From assembly GCA_021234155.1 (NCBI GenBank), contig JAJEKV010000215.1, positions 496,001-560,000 of the forward strand: DNA of 64,000 bases. Direction: 5' to 3'. The translations under genes were made by a program, and so were the position numbers. Of this stretch, positions 23,655 to 35,952 are shown piece after piece. The stretch comes from Isoetes taiwanensis (lineage: Eukaryota; Streptophyta; Lycopodiopsida; Isoetales; Isoetaceae). The stretch's first letter is position 1. Each line of letters opens with the position of its first letter. A model generated the notes under the pieces. The model made no database searches and was not told where the DNA came from. It worked only from the letters and a program-made list of their open reading frames with translations.

Positions 23655-24903
23655 AAAAAATGACCGTTCTTGGCACCTGCGGCTAGGGCAGCGTGAGAGA
23701 AGGGAAGCCGCTCTCCTCTTCTCTCAAATCGGCACTGCTGCAACACTTCTAGAGATTTCTTTATTTCTACAGATGCTAGCCAGGGTTTCTTGCAAATGTT
23801 TTTGCCGGATCTGTTGCATCTCGAGATTGTCAGATAATCTATTTCTTGAAGCTTCTTCAGGGCGGCTTTCTTATAAGCATACAGGTAACTCACTAATGTG
23901 GTCTTTCTGCTCTAATGCATCAGAGGCATTATGTTTCTTGCAAGAAAGGAAGATCTTGGGAAGAATTTTTGTCTGCCCCAATCTTTGTTATCTCTAATTA
24001 GTGGAATAGGCTACAAGGGCTCTTTCTCAGGAGATGCTAAAGTGGCCGACCTGGCATAAATTCTTCTTTTCTTTCTTTCTTAGTAAGCAAGAACACACTG
24101 GAAAGGCACATAGGTCTATAAGGCGGAGCAGATTTCTGCATAGCTTTGAGAAAAAGGAGCTTCAGGTTCTTTTGATTTCTAGCAATCTATTATCTTAATC
24201 CAGATTCTTTAAACAGTTGTATGATTCCCTTCCTCTTACTCTTTCCTACTAGCGAAAAGATCTAGGGCTGTTTTCTTGGAAGGAAGCGGAGTTCTTTGAT
24301 CAGTATTTGCAAGTTTATTAACAGACTGTGAGATTTCTTGAAAATGCCGAGCTAGAGATCTTATTGTGACTAGGACGATGCTCCCATATCATGAACCATA
24401 CTTTGGAGGAGAGTTTTGGCGGCTGGGCTGTGTGTCTAGCTTATTCAGGTTGGCTGACTGGCACATCCCAATAATGCAGCATCTCTATTTGACTTCACAG
24501 ATGGAAGTCGATTTGTAGATATGATCATAGTTTGAAGTGTAGGTGGCTTCTTTGAGCAGTGCGGGGGATTGCTCAAGTTACTCTTCATTTCTTTCCTCTT
24601 CATCTCTATTTTTGCAAGAGGATTCTTTGAGCATTCAAGATTTGTCTGCAGATCGTGGAAAATGGGCACTTGACTCCTGTAGTACTTTGTTTAACTATGA
24701 AGATGTTGATACTGTAGTACTAGTTGGATGAAGGAAGAGGTTGAGAGAGGCTTATGAGTACAAGAGCTTCAGATAAAATTTTAGATCCATGTGGGATCCG
24801 TTGTACTTAATCTAAATCTGATCCATGAGGGATCTTTATGTTGTAATTCTTCCAATCTGTTGAATACAAAATTTTCTTACCTTCAAAAACAAAAAAACAA
24901 AAA
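23655..24903 (+). mobile_element. 1.25 kb poly(A)-type retroposon inserted in copia
   Basis: Flanked by a perfect 13-base direct repeat, CAAATGAAATATC, at 23642-23654 and 24904-24916. The plus-strand 3' end is A-rich (ACCTTCAAAAACAAAAAAAC). The copia reading frame is continuous if the insert and one repeat copy are removed. Long target duplication plus an A-rich tail are marks of LINE-driven insertion, and the CTTACCTTC-A tail resembles plant L1 ends. No reverse transcriptase is present inside, so it is a non-autonomous or internally deleted copy or a processed transcript. Confidence 0.88.
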
Positions 24904-24916
24904 CAAATGAAATATC

Positions 24917-26082
24917 TGGGTGAGAAGCATGTGCAAAGTATTGAAGAGCTCCAATCAAACTGGTGTAAGGAATATCTTTCATTGCATCCTTCTCTTGATC
25001 TATTTGGGGACAATGCAACTTAGACAAATGCAAATTTTTTGGACTAACAACCATAGGCAATGCTACAACTTTGCACTGGGACAAACCAAACTTGTCCACT
25101 GCCTCTAATATAGCATTTGTGTGGCTTAAATGCATCCATCCTTTTGAACGATCACGTTGAATGTTGAAGCCAAGACAAGAACAGATATTTCTAAGATCAG
25201 TCATCTCAAATATTGATACTAACTGCTTCTTGATGGAGATTGAAGATTCATATCATTACAAGCGAGAATATTATCATCAACATAGAGTGCAATGAAAATG
25301 AATGACTTTCCATGATGCCTATTATAAAGATTAGGACATGCATGAGATGATCGAAAATCAATGGAACAAAGAAAAGCATCCATTTTCTCATACCATTTCC
25401 TTGAAGCTTGTTTTAACCCATAAAGGGAACGATTCAACTTACAAACCATTTGCTCCTTTTTGGGAAGTGCAAAACCTTTGAGTTGTTCCATGTAAATCTT
25501 TTATATGATATCTCCGTTAAGAAAAGTAGTCTTTACATCCATCTGATGAACTTCCAAGTCAAATTGCACTGCAAATGCTAACAATGCATGAACAATGGTC
25601 AAACGCACAACTAGAGAAAATGTTTCTTCATAATCAACACCTTCAATTTGTGAGTATCCTTTGGCTACCAATCGAGTTTTAAACTTATCAAAAGTTCCAT
25701 CAGCTAACATTTTTGTCTTGAAGACCCATTTACACTTGATTGCTCTTCTCCCAAAAGGCAATTCAGTTATAGTCCAAGTACCTTTAGAAGGCAAAGAATC
25801 ATATTCATCCTGCATTGCAATTTTTTACATCTTATGATTTGATGAAGAGATAGCTTGTTCATATGTAACAGGATCATGATAAATAGCCAAGGCATGATAA
25901 TCAAGAATCTTCTGAGTAGGAATGCAAGTTCGAGTTGTGTGCCTTAGACTATTCTCTGGATTAGGCTCAACATTATCTGGAATGACTCCATCAACAAAAT
26001 TGTCAAGAGCATCAACGTCAGCAAAGACATCAACATTGGCATGGAGTGCTTCTACATTCTCACTTCCATTAGCAACATGCAA
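24917..26082 (-). pseudogene. copia reverse transcriptase
   Basis: Contains KCKWVFKTKMLADGTFDKFK, RLVAKGYSQIEGVDYEETFS, DVKTTFLNGDI, SLYGLKQASRKWYEKMD and the catalytic ALYVDDNIL (YVDD box near 25275). Stops at about 25820 and 25500 and a frameshift near 25210 break the frame. The domain runs to PDISF, where the retroposon is inserted. Confidence 0.92.
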
Positions 26083-26167
26083 AACTGGAGTATCAGCTTG
26101 AGGAGAATCAGAAATTGTACCACTAATATCATTATCTGGAACAATGTTAGAATACTATCGGAATGAT

Positions 26168-27283
26168 TTACTGAGTTTGCATCCCCACCCATTGCAGATT
26201 CATCAAAGATAGCGCTATGACTAATCGACACCCTACGTGTCTCGGGATCAAAAAACTGTAAGCCTTTGAATATGCAGAATATCCAATAAAAATAACCTTT
26301 CGACCTCTAGGGTCAAGTTTCTTACGATCTTTATGAGAAACAAGTACATAAGCAATGCATCCAAAGATTCGCAAATGAGAAACTGATGGTTTTATATCTG
26401 TCCAAGCCTCAACATGAGTAATAGATTTTAATGCAGATGTAGTGAGATAAATTTGAATGTAAACAGCAGTAAGAACGGCTTCAGCCCAAAACTGCATTGA
26501 CAAATTTGCATGAATCAACATAGATCTTATTTTTACAATTCTTTCGTTCAGATACACCATTTTGTTGTGGTGTCTCTGGTACAGTAAACTCATGTTGAAT
26601 CCCATGTTCTGCGCAAAATTCCTAAAAAACTTTGGATGTATACTCACCACCATTGTCAGTGCGTAAAATCTTAAGAGGAAGGCCAATTTGAGTTTCAACA
26701 AGTTTGCTAAAAACTTTGAAAATATCAAATACATTTGATTTCTTCTTCAAGAGATAGGCAAAAGTATACCGTGTGTAATCATTAATGAACAACAAAAAAT
26801 AAGAAGAACCCACAAAAGACAAAGGGAAAGGACCATAGACATCAGAATGTATCATATCAACTCAAGAATTTGGGTAGTACGAATAGCGAAGTGTGGAAAG
26901 GATTGGCAGTGTTGCTTACCCAGGGCACATGACTTACAAACTCCCAATTTGGCATGATTCTGTAAGTGCAGACCATATATAGTGGCTAGATGTTCCATTT
27001 TTAGAAGTCTTTGAAAATTTAAATGTGCAAAATAAGAGTGCCACATAGTACTGTCAGGGGCACTAGAAGTTGTAATAGCATATGCAAAATTATTATCTAT
27101 GGAAAGTTCCCATAAATCATTACGTTTGTGCGCTACAGTAAGAAGCTTTCCATTCTGTTTTATCCTGCACTGTTCAAGAATGAATGTGACCTTAAGACCA
27201 AGATCTACAAATCTTGCTACAGAAATAAGATTCTTAGCTAAACATGGTACATACAAAACCCCCTCCCACCCTCCACCCCCCAA
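26168..27283 (-). pseudogene. copia GAG-pre-integrase and integrase
   Basis: The stretch VPCLAKNLISVARFVDLGL and, later, CKSCALGKQH give the GAG-pre-integrase domain with its zinc-binding Cys. The integrase core follows: HSDVYGPFP (first Asp), FINDYTRYTF, LRTDNGGEYTSKVF (second Asp). The C-terminal part includes FWAEAVLTAVYIQIYLTTSA and LRIFGCIAYVLV. Frame changes near 26850, 26620 and 26570 mean it cannot be made as one protein. Confidence 0.9.
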
Positions 27284-28927
27284 ATTATGTATAAATATTT
27301 TGGGCTAATTGTTGACAAAAGCTTTCACTGGAATTAGATAGTAGAACAATGAGTCAGCGGTGGTTTAAAAGACTTGTTGCCTTGGGATGTTTTTCAAACT
27401 AAGTTCGTGCTATCTTGATGGGACATGGCTATTTGACAAAGGTTGGTTGATATTTTGCCAACCACTTCTTCACTCAAATTGTTAATGCATAATGTCTTGT
27501 GCACTCTTTATGTTAGAAGCTGGTTGATGTTGACATTGTCTCCCCTCGAGTTAGTTGGCAGCTTCGCCTTCTCCCTTCTCAGTAGAAGCATATATGATAC
27601 TGGGCCTGGAATAAATTGCTTCATCCCAAAGTTGCTGCCTTGTGGTGGCAGTCCATAGATGTCTGTGAATTAATGTGTTGGTTTGCCTCCCATATTTAAA
27701 AACTTTGCCCATTTTGTAATCGGCAAGTAGAGAATATCAAGCACTGCTTTTTTCTATGCGACTAAGTTCAGCCAGTTTGGTCATACTTACTATCTCTCTT
27801 CCATGTGGTCTTGACTAGCTAGCAGGTGCTTCTTGCTATTTATTCTTCCACTTGGAACAGCTTGCAGCATTATGCTTTCCCTTTAGCTTCAAGTTAGTTG
27901 ATGTGGTCTACTTGAAAAAGGCGGTGGCAGTGTACCTTCAAGGGCTTAACAATTAGTACTGACCAAGTTCTTCACGCGCACAAGATAGATTGATGGAGGC
28001 ATATCTTTATTATCAACTTTCTCTTGAAAAGAGACGCTTAATTTTTGAGGAATACTTGGGTACATTAATCTTATGTATAGGCAAGTTGCTTCTCTTGGTC
28101 TCAAGTACCTCTTCATCTGCCAATATATACTTCAATCTCAATAAGTTCAGCTCGTTTAAAGATCCATGGTTCAGGTTTCCCTCAGAATACAAGAAACACA
28201 GCTCAATGAGTGAGCAACTGCTAACGAAGCCTAGTCTCCGACCCAATGCCTCCTCATTTAGACCCCTTCTTGATCCATTCTGTCCAGTCATGTACTAACC
28301 CTTAGATCCTAACCCCCCCAAGCTGGGGAAGGGGAAGAACTTTGTTTGCTGTCCAACTACAATCACGCCTATAACAACACAGGGGCCCATGTACAAAGAA
28401 TGGATAAAAGATCCAACTTCCATATTTTATAATACCACAGCTGAAACAAGTAGATTATTGAAAAGAAAACTGGGCACCTGGGGCGCCATACCCTCCTCAA
28501 ACAGCCCACAGTGAGTGCAGGTCTTCCCCAACTGCAGGGGGTGCAGGATAAAAGCACGCTGTGGTGTTCCAATTCAGCTGTCCCCCCAAAATGTGGCGTT
28601 GCATCCACCACTTTTGTGGTATGAAAGTATAATTATGGCACCGCTCAGCTGTTGTTATTTAAGAATAGAGTCCCAATTTGTGGGGGAAATTCTAATTTCA
28701 AAAACTAAAATTCAAATTCAAATTCCTATTCTTTGGCCCCTTCCTGTTCTTTGCCTATGTCCTGTTCTTTGGCTCCCTCCCTACTGCAAGCTCCAATCCA
28801 TTGTGGATATGGAAGTCAATGAGGTAATCTGTCCACAAACCGGCATTTCAGACAGGAGAAAACGAAGAAGAACCAAGGAACAAGAAATGTTGAAGAAAAG
28901 ACGCAGAGGAAAAGAAGAAGAGAAGAA
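27284..28927. other. no supported gene
   Basis: Intergenic sequence with short ORFs and no recognisable domain. A C-rich run at 27262-27285 marks the left breakpoint of the copia homology. The last 200 bases may be the promoter or 5' UTR of the transposase-like gene starting at 28928. Confidence 0.4.
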
Positions 28928-29548
28928 ATGGAGCTTGCAGAATTGGCAGAAGGATCCGGTTCATCAAGAAGTGCAAGCAGTAAATGCCGTATTGTCCTTA
29001 ATTTGCTAACGTCTTTCCATAAACAGACCAGAAGAATGGAGGATAGCATGAAGAAAGAAATTTTACTTGAGTTTTTGAGGGATAAAACATTGGAAAAATT
29101 CATAGGTGAAGAATTAAAGGATTTGGAAGCTAAAAGCATCGTTATAAGGAGCCTCTGGGACTCCATGCAGACTGTCAAACTCTCTACCAGCAATGACTGC
29201 CTAGCAGCCAAGAATAGCTACCTTGCAATGTCTGTACCACGCCGTGCAGATTCTGAAACAAGTGACAAAATCAGCCAGCGAGATCTTGGAAAGGTATTAG
29301 GTGTTCACCCAAGAAACCTGCAAACGGCAAAGAAAAAGAGGGAAGAGATCGATTACAATGGTGGGAAATGGGTTTCTTACAAGAGGGCTAAAAGATTCGA
29401 TGCAATTTCAGATGAACATATAGAAAAGATTCAAAATTTTTGGATTGAGAACACCAGAGTGTCTCCTAACACAAAGGATCTTAGAACTAGAAGATTGGAG
29501 AGAAATATAAGAGAAGAACATGCTGCCCACTATTTGGAGGAATCACAG
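28928..29548 (+). CDS. first exon of a transposase-like gene
   Basis: 207 codons from the ATG at 28928 to a splice donor (CACAG/GTTAGT). The N-terminus has a helical stretch with EFLRDKTLEKFIGEELKDL. It then has KISQRDLGKVLGVHPRNLQ, which looks like a helix-turn-helix, followed by FWIENTRVSPNTKDLRTRR and EEHAAHYLEESQ. The last two motifs are typical of a repeated, Cys-rich family in ferns, mosses and algae, where the text continues into the sequence found at 36807. Phase 0 at the donor matches phase 0 at the acceptor. The exon is intact, but the downstream part is broken (see 36807-38659). Function unknown; DNA binding is inferred from the helix-turn-helix. Confidence 0.7.
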
Positions 29549-29712
29549 GTTAGTTTATTTCTGTTATTCATGTTTTCTTAGTTATGGTGCTTAGTGTGGT
29601 GGTGCAGGTGGTGGTTATTGTGTTGTACAGTGATTGTGGTGTACTGTATGCAGCATGTGAATTGTGTGTAGTTGACTCTAGTCTGAAATGCAATATTTAA
29701 TCTTCTTTTTTA

Positions 29713-29790
29713 AAACGGTAGGGTGTTGGGTTCTGCGCCGGAACGCCGCATGTAACGCCGCATGCGGCGTTCCCTCTCCTGCATGCGGGA
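29713..29790 (+). repeat. dispersed CpG-rich hairpin repeat, youngest copy
   Basis: After a T-run comes GTGTTGGGTTCTGCGCCGG, then GGAACGCCGCATG, TAA and a perfect 18-base palindrome AACGCCGCATGCGGCGTT at 29754-29771. All CpG sites are kept. The copies at 48335-48414 (same strand) and 3724-3816 (opposite strand) share the whole arrangement. It may be a transposon end, for example of a MITE or Helitron, or the start of a transcript. Confidence 0.7.
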
Positions 29791-30795
29791 CTATTTTGGT
29801 CGTATGTTTTTTCGCTCCTACCTTTACGTGTTCAAACATGTTTGCTTTGCCGAAGGCATGATGCTTACTGCCGGATTACTGCCGAACTAGGCTATGGCAT
29901 CATCTCATATTTCTCACTCCCGTCTGCGCTTTGCTTTCCCCCGGTGCAGACGATAGCGGTCTGATTTTTCAAGCAATCTGGCCCAGCAAAGGCCCGCTCA
30001 ACCTATTGGATATGGTTTTGGCTATTTCTGGTCTTAGACCCGGCAGCTTGGCTGCTTTAGCGTGGGGTTGGAGCTGGAGCATTCGTGCAAGATTAAGGTA
30101 ACTCTTTTCTCTTCCTTTTTTTTTTCTTTTCTAATGATCTGCAGATGTCTAAGCAAATGAATGTTTCCATTGTATCAGACACGCAAATAATGCTTTCTCA
30201 AGGTGAGTATTCTCTGGTTATAAAGTCTGAGATGCTCATTGCATATTATGTTGTTGATTTTTTTTTTCATTTGTGAAAGGCAACAGGAGCATCTACCGAG
30301 TGTTTTGCAAGTATATGCTTAACTTTGGGTAAGTTGTTCATGCTGTAACATCGTAAGAATCTAACCTCATATGTTCATTGAGTTAATGGAATCCAGTATT
30401 TTGATATTTTTTGGCTGGCATAGATTATGACACCTTCTAAATTTTGTTGCAGGTGATAGTAGGCAACAGATGGTCGATATTGCTCCAAAATTACTTTGCT
30501 CCATGTGAATCGTCTGCACTAGATGCTGTTGTTGAATTTTAATGCTCCAAATTCTTATTTGAGGTTTGTATAAACAACCTTCTCTATTATAGATATAAAA
30601 TGCATTTTTATTGTGCCTGGGGCCAAGTGCAATGTCCAAATGGTAGAAAAAACTTATAATCCCTGGTTTGAGTCATTGCTGGAATGCACTCCATATCCAT
30701 TATATTATCTCGACAGGCTAAAACATGGGTGATCTACATGAAGAGAGAAAAAGAGTAAATTGCAAGCTTACTCTTCAATCTCCAATCCATTGTAA

Positions 30796-30849
30796 CAACT
30801 TCTAGCATTTGAAACATGGTACCAACTTCTAGCATTTGAAACATGGTAC
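30796..30849 (+). repeat. 27-bp tandem duplication
   Basis: Two head-to-tail copies of CAACTTCTAGCATTTGAAAC plus seven more bases, identical to each other. Confidence 0.85.
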
Positions 30850-30999
30850 TGGCGTGTATTTTTTTAGGTTTCTTTGCTTTTGCTGAGTCTTTTACCCAAA
30901 TATGTGTCTGCTATAGCGTCCAAAGACACGAGGATTCCTTTCAAAATCCGTTTTTGCATGCCTTAATATATTTTAAGGTCCACTGTGATTTTTCTTCCT

Positions 31000-31410
31000 T
31001 TGTAAATTTGGTGCAGGAACAGGGAGCGGAGGCACCTTGCTCTGCAACCCATCTTCCCAGCTATATTCGTATGTTCCTCCTGTTATTTGCGTAGTTGAAG
31101 GGCTCATAGGAGCTTTATGCTAATCATTTTTTCCTTTGTAAATTTGATGCAGGAACAGGGAGAGGAGGCATCTTATTTTGCAGCCCATCCCAACCCATCT
31201 TACATTTGCAAGGTGGTTTAATCTTTCAACATGACTGGGGGTGAGGATTTTATCAAACATATGATTGTACCTATGGTCAAAAGCACATGAGCTCTCTGCA
31301 AATGGAATAAATTGGTTCAATCTTTCAACATGACTGGAGGTAAGGATTTTATTAAACATATGATTGTGCTTATGGGCCAAAGCAAATGAGCTCTCTGCAA
31401 ATGGAGATGT
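31000..31410 (+). repeat. nested local duplications
   Basis: A segment with TGCAGGAACAGGGAG occurs near 31012 and 31150 with few changes. A segment of about 100 bases, beginning near AATCTTTCAACATGACTGG, then occurs twice in tandem at about 31219 and 31318. A shorter third relative lies near 31844. Repeated segmental duplication within an intron is the simplest reading. Confidence 0.75.
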
Positions 31411-33364
31411 GAATAAATTCGTGAAGGGAGCATTTCCCTATTAAAATAGGCAGCTATCTAGAATATTTATTCCCTATTAAAACGGGCAGCTATCCAGCCA
31501 TAGGTTTTTGGGTTTTTATTGCTTAAAGCTCAGGACTCAAAGTATAGAAAAGTAGAGCATTTAGCATTATCATCAGTTCTCAGCCGGATCCTACAGATAT
31601 TCTATTGCTCTGCACAGAAAAGTTTGATCGTGAATCTTGAGAGAAGGTACTTTGCAGCTATTATTTGCACCAAGGGCATATAACAGCTTTACCATGCAAA
31701 GGTCTCCACAACATACATTACCAGAAAGTTTTAGAAAGGGCCCTCTTAAAAGGAACTACATCATTCACCTGCAATTTGCTGCCTTAAAAAACCTGCTCCA
31801 GCCTTTTGTGAACACATTGAACTATGCCCAATAACTAGCCTGTTCAATCTTCCAACATGACTGGCATGCAGCAAGTTAGAACAATAGCTTGAAATTTTAT
31901 ATTCAGGCTTCCAAAAAGAATGAGCATTTTGGGCATATGGACACATGCAAGCTAATTAGGTAGGTTATCTCGAACGAATGATGCATGAATCTACAAGTTG
32001 TAAGTATTTAAAATTTTGTAGCGAATCTTCTCAAAGGGAAATTAATTATAAGGCATGACAACATGCTCAAGGGTTTGGAAGCTTACCACTTTTCAAGAAC
32101 ATGAATCTAGACAAGCTGTCCAGTTATGCGAATCCAGCCTAATGCAATTGTTAACAAAAATTTTCAGTTCAGTTTATACTGGCCTCATGTAGCATTTGAA
32201 CATTGCTTCATTTTTTGTTTAGGATTTTCAATTTCTTTGGCCTTTCTGTGAATAACAGCTGCATAGAACTCAGGTTTAGCAGATTAACATTTTTTTCTAC
32301 TGTCTTCCAAAAGAAGATGCATTGATATATTACTTGCCTTTACCTGATTCCTCTAGACTTTTTGTGAACACAAGGGTAGCTGCATAAACGATTGCATATT
32401 TGTTGTAGCTGAGGAGCTCCTAATATTGTAAGTTTTCTTCATTTTTGAGTTGTTGATCAATCCTTATCATTCAGTACAAGATATCATGTTCTATCCTTAG
32501 AAACAAATTTCATGTTCTATTCATTTTAAAAGCAAGCATGTAAGCCAAATGCTTCATTTGACTTTGATTATGCAGCACATGATCAAGTCACATCATCAAT
32601 GCATAGACACAAATTTGCTTGCTAATGAGCTTGGACACAAATTGATAGATAAGCAAGCGGAGATTATTCTTAAACATAGATAAGTGTGCGATGTCTGTTC
32701 TGACATGAACAGAAGAAATAAACATCAGACAAGATGAGCATAAACTCACCTTTGAGAACTTATTTTTCTTTGTTGTTTTTTCAATCGTATTGTTTCCTTG
32801 CTCTGGGTTTATTCATGGTCTAGCACAAGTTTTCACAGTGTCAGGGCAATTAAGCAAGTTATTGTGTCAAAAGGACTATTGACTCATCTGTGATATGTTC
32901 TGTTAGAGCGAAAGCTGCATGCAAAGATATTCTTACTTGCATGTATCGCATTCTGTCATATGTGTAGCAGGGGATGTCCATTATTAACCAACACTAATGT
33001 TACTTTGTTTGATGGAATTGGTTCATTATTTTCTTGCAAAATGTTTATAGGGTCCTCATTATTTGGAGGTCTTTCAGAAGCGAGAATGCAAAGAGATATC
33101 ATTGCAAGAACGAATTCTAGCAAACTTTAACTTACTTAAACATTGAATGGAAAACAAGAAAATTAGCCACATAGCTTTCCTCTTTAACTCTTTAATATGG
33201 GCTGGAAAGTTTAAGGCATTTCAATCTGTTTTGTACATCTTTGCTTTGAAGCAGCTGCAAACTCATTCCTGTGACCCGAGCAGCTTCTTAGGATTTACCA
33301 TGAGGCTGATTACTCCTACTCCATTGCATATCTTTGCTGCAACAAACACAGGAAAAGGAAGGAA

Positions 33365-33454
33365 CTTGAGAGGGAATATGCAGTTAGAAATTCAACATGA
33401 GACAGATAGCTTGAGAGGGAATATGCAGTTAGAAATTCAACATGAAACAGATAG
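33365..33454 (+). repeat. 45-bp tandem duplication
   Basis: Two copies of a 45-base unit starting CTTGAGAGGGAATATGCAGT, with one base difference. The unit length is a multiple of three, so the ORF running through it (33147-33524) stays open, but that ORF shows no recognised domain. Confidence 0.9.
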
Positions 33455-34289
33455 GTTTGCACTTGAGGGTCCTTTGCTCCCCAATTTTGAAGATCTGGCT
33501 TTTACTAGGTGTGCTCAGGGTTGAAGATATTAATATGTAGACCTGTCTGCAAAAAGGTCTCAAAAAGTTAAACTTGTGACCCAGCCTATGCTGAGGCATA
33601 CTAATAATGTTGTCATTTCCTGTAGAGATTGCAAAAGACTCACTGTTGTGATCTAAGTCGTATGTCCATTTAGGTATAAAGGTTAGCATCTAATTTAAGA
33701 TGTTAGTTTTTAATAGTCACTACTATTTATGCAACTTTCATCAACATTTTCTCATTGGATCTAGGAACAACCATTTAGAGTTGCGAAAACAATTTTCAAC
33801 CAAGTTCACAAAGTCCGTCTCCTTATGTTGTTTATATATGATTACAAGAATCGCATATGCAATTAACAGTAATGTGGCGCGGTTTCAATGTATCTTAGAG
33901 TGCTCTTAACCAAAAGCATCATCTCTAATCTACTATTTATGGATAAGAATTGTCCAACGGAGCTATGAAGAAGTAGTATTGTGGTAGCTATGAGAATGAA
34001 AGCTCTCCAACATCTTCGACATATGTTGCTTGGTTGAAAAATATTTGACAAGAAATTAAGTATCCCTACAGGTACATACCCAAGGTTCTCAAGGTTTTTA
34101 CTCATTGAACACCCTCGATGTTTTGTTGTTAGCTTTCATTAGCCAATGACTAGCAAGATTATCTAATACAAAATTCCCGTGAGTAGTTTACAAATTATGA
34201 TCAAACATAAGATTTACACATTTGCTTGCCTTCATGTGTACTGCAAGACTTGGTAGAAAAGTTGGATATCTTTTGATACATGGGTTTTA

Positions 34290-34480
34290 GGTAAAGGGTT
34301 TAAGATTTGGTTTAGGTTCTAGGGTTCAAAGTTGAAGGGTTTAGAGTTTAGGATTTTGGAATTTCGGTTTAAACTTTATGGTTTAAAGGGTTTCTTTAGG
34401 TTTAGGGTTTAGGGCTTATGTAGTTTAGGTTTCACTTGGGGTATAATTTCTCACCCAAATGCCTAAACCCTAAACTATAA
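34290..34480 (+). repeat. degenerate interstitial TTTAGGG-like repeats
   Basis: Many variants of the plant telomere word TTTAGGG occur on the plus strand, with GGTTTAGGGTTTAGGGCTTA the best part. A short stretch at about 34462-34475 has the opposite orientation (CCTAAACCCTAAAC). It may mark a healed break or a promoter-type telo-box cluster. Confidence 0.6.
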
Positions 34481-35273
34481 GTTGCTACAAAATTGACAAT
34501 ATATAAAAAATAAATAATGGGTCACATCAACATGCATAAGTGTTTTCACTGCAGATAACGTTAATGCGAATGACCATTTTCTTTTCCAAAGTCCTTATGA
34601 ATTATTATTACACTTGCCAATGAACCATTTATGTAATGACCTATTTAATACAATGATTTCATGCGAGATAACTTTGATGACAAATACACAGGGGACGAAT
34701 GACTCTCACATGTATCAATGTTTGTCATTTGTTCATAAACTTTGTTGCTTTTAGAGATTGTTTCTTCCGATGGTAAAGCCATACAGAATTAGTTCATAAT
34801 ATGTCTACATTCAAAAGCAAGGTTTGTTCTCAATCATTCATGCGGATGTACATTTCCTATTTCCATTCACCACAACCATTTCATTTGTCTTTTTGCCCAT
34901 TTCATCTATAGAGATGATTCTATCTATAAATCTTACTTTGTCTGCAAAATCTAATACTTTAAACTTATTTCAGAAGCTCTCAAGAAATGCCCGGCATTGC
35001 CGGGCACATGTTTCTAGTGTTTGGAATATTAGAACATGACAGAATTGAGTACTCCTTTACTAGGTGTGTGTACAGTTTAAAAATATTTGAGAATGATAAC
35101 TAACTGATCCTAAGATACAATTTTTTGTTGAATAAAGACAATTTTTTGTCAGGTTCACACAGCTATGTTGGAAAGTATAATATATTAAAAAAAGGATCTT
35201 ACAAAATTTGGCTTTACAAAATTTGGCTTTCCATTGAAAGCTCTGCACCCGAGAACTAAATTACATGCATTTC

Positions 35274-35804
35274 CTAAGCAACAGGAAATGCTGGTATGAC
35301 TGGCTCGAGAATTGGTGCATCCAAAATTATTGTTTTCTGCACTAAAGCATCTAAGCTTTCTGCAGTCATCCCAGAATTTAACAGGATGAGGTTTCCCAGT
35401 GCTTCCTGCATCCCCTGGTGGTAAGAACGCAACCCTGCCAGTAATTCCCGTTGTTGCAGAGTCAGAGCAGACAAGTGACAGAGAACAAATAAACCAGCTG
35501 CCCTTGCAGCAGCATGTAACATAAGCTCATGGACCTTGTCTAAGAGCTCACTTCCTGTCAATCTGACCCCAAGCATAGCCATTGAAGACCCAGCATCCAG
35601 TCTGTTGTATACCTTTAGGTTGGTTTCGAAATCAGCAAAGAAGGTGGATTTACACATTTCCACCTTCAGACATTGGTCACGAGCCCTATTTAACATGTGC
35701 CGAATGCCCTCCTCGCTCACCCTACAATAGCCGTAGTGATCTCTGAACATCCTTCCTACCATGTTGCCGGAATAAACTTGTTCGAATTGAGAATGAAACG
35801 CCAA
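35274..35804 (-). CDS. unrecognised helical ORF inside the intron
   Basis: Open for 176 codons on the strand opposite to the surrounding gene. The first ATG is at 35762, since the upstream end of the ORF begins with TTG. The protein predicts mostly helices, for example ELLDKVHELMLHAAARAAGL and LTLQQRELLAGLRSYHQGMQ. It lacks low-complexity sequence and has a balanced amino acid content, so it looks like a real or recent coding exon. No signal peptide or catalytic motif is visible, and I do not recognise the family. It may be the last exon of a gene whose other exons are lost. Confidence 0.45.
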   Translation of the reverse strand: MAFHSQFEQVYSGNMVGRMFRDHYGYCRVSEEGIRHMLNRARDQCLKVEMCKSTFFADFETNLKVYNRLDAGSSMAMLGVRLTGSELLDKVHELMLHAAARAAGLFVLCHLSALTLQQRELLAGLRSYHQGMQEALGNLILLNSGMTAESLDALVQKTIILDAPILEPVIPAFPVA

Positions 35805-35952
35805 AAATCAGACGGAGGAACAGGATTTAGGACCCAAATCCTTTTCTAATGATTAGAAGAGGAATGTAATTATTATCAGGGTGTACGAATTTCAGAAATG
35901 TTTATGAGAGCAGACTAGGCAGATTTCTTATGTCAGACGAAATAGGATAAAA

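Larger units (their letters stand above)
22930..27283 (-). mobile_element. degenerate Ty1/copia element (pol only)
   Basis: Copia domain order on the minus strand: GAG-pre-integrase and integrase (27283-26168), linker, reverse transcriptase (25815 to about 24917), and RNase H (23641 to about 23085). Several in-frame stops and frameshifts break it. No matching LTRs or gag are visible at either end. A 1.25 kb retroposon interrupts the RT-RNase H junction. Confidence 0.9.

Noticed and set aside
10478-33454. Short tandem duplications as CRISPR-like arrays
   Set aside because: Units are head-to-tail with no unique spacers, only two or three copies each, and the genome is plant nuclear.
35274-35804. 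Assignment of the intron ORF to a bZIP/DOG1-type domain
   Set aside because: Only a loose resemblance in one helix; no basic region, leucine zipper or conserved motif was seen.
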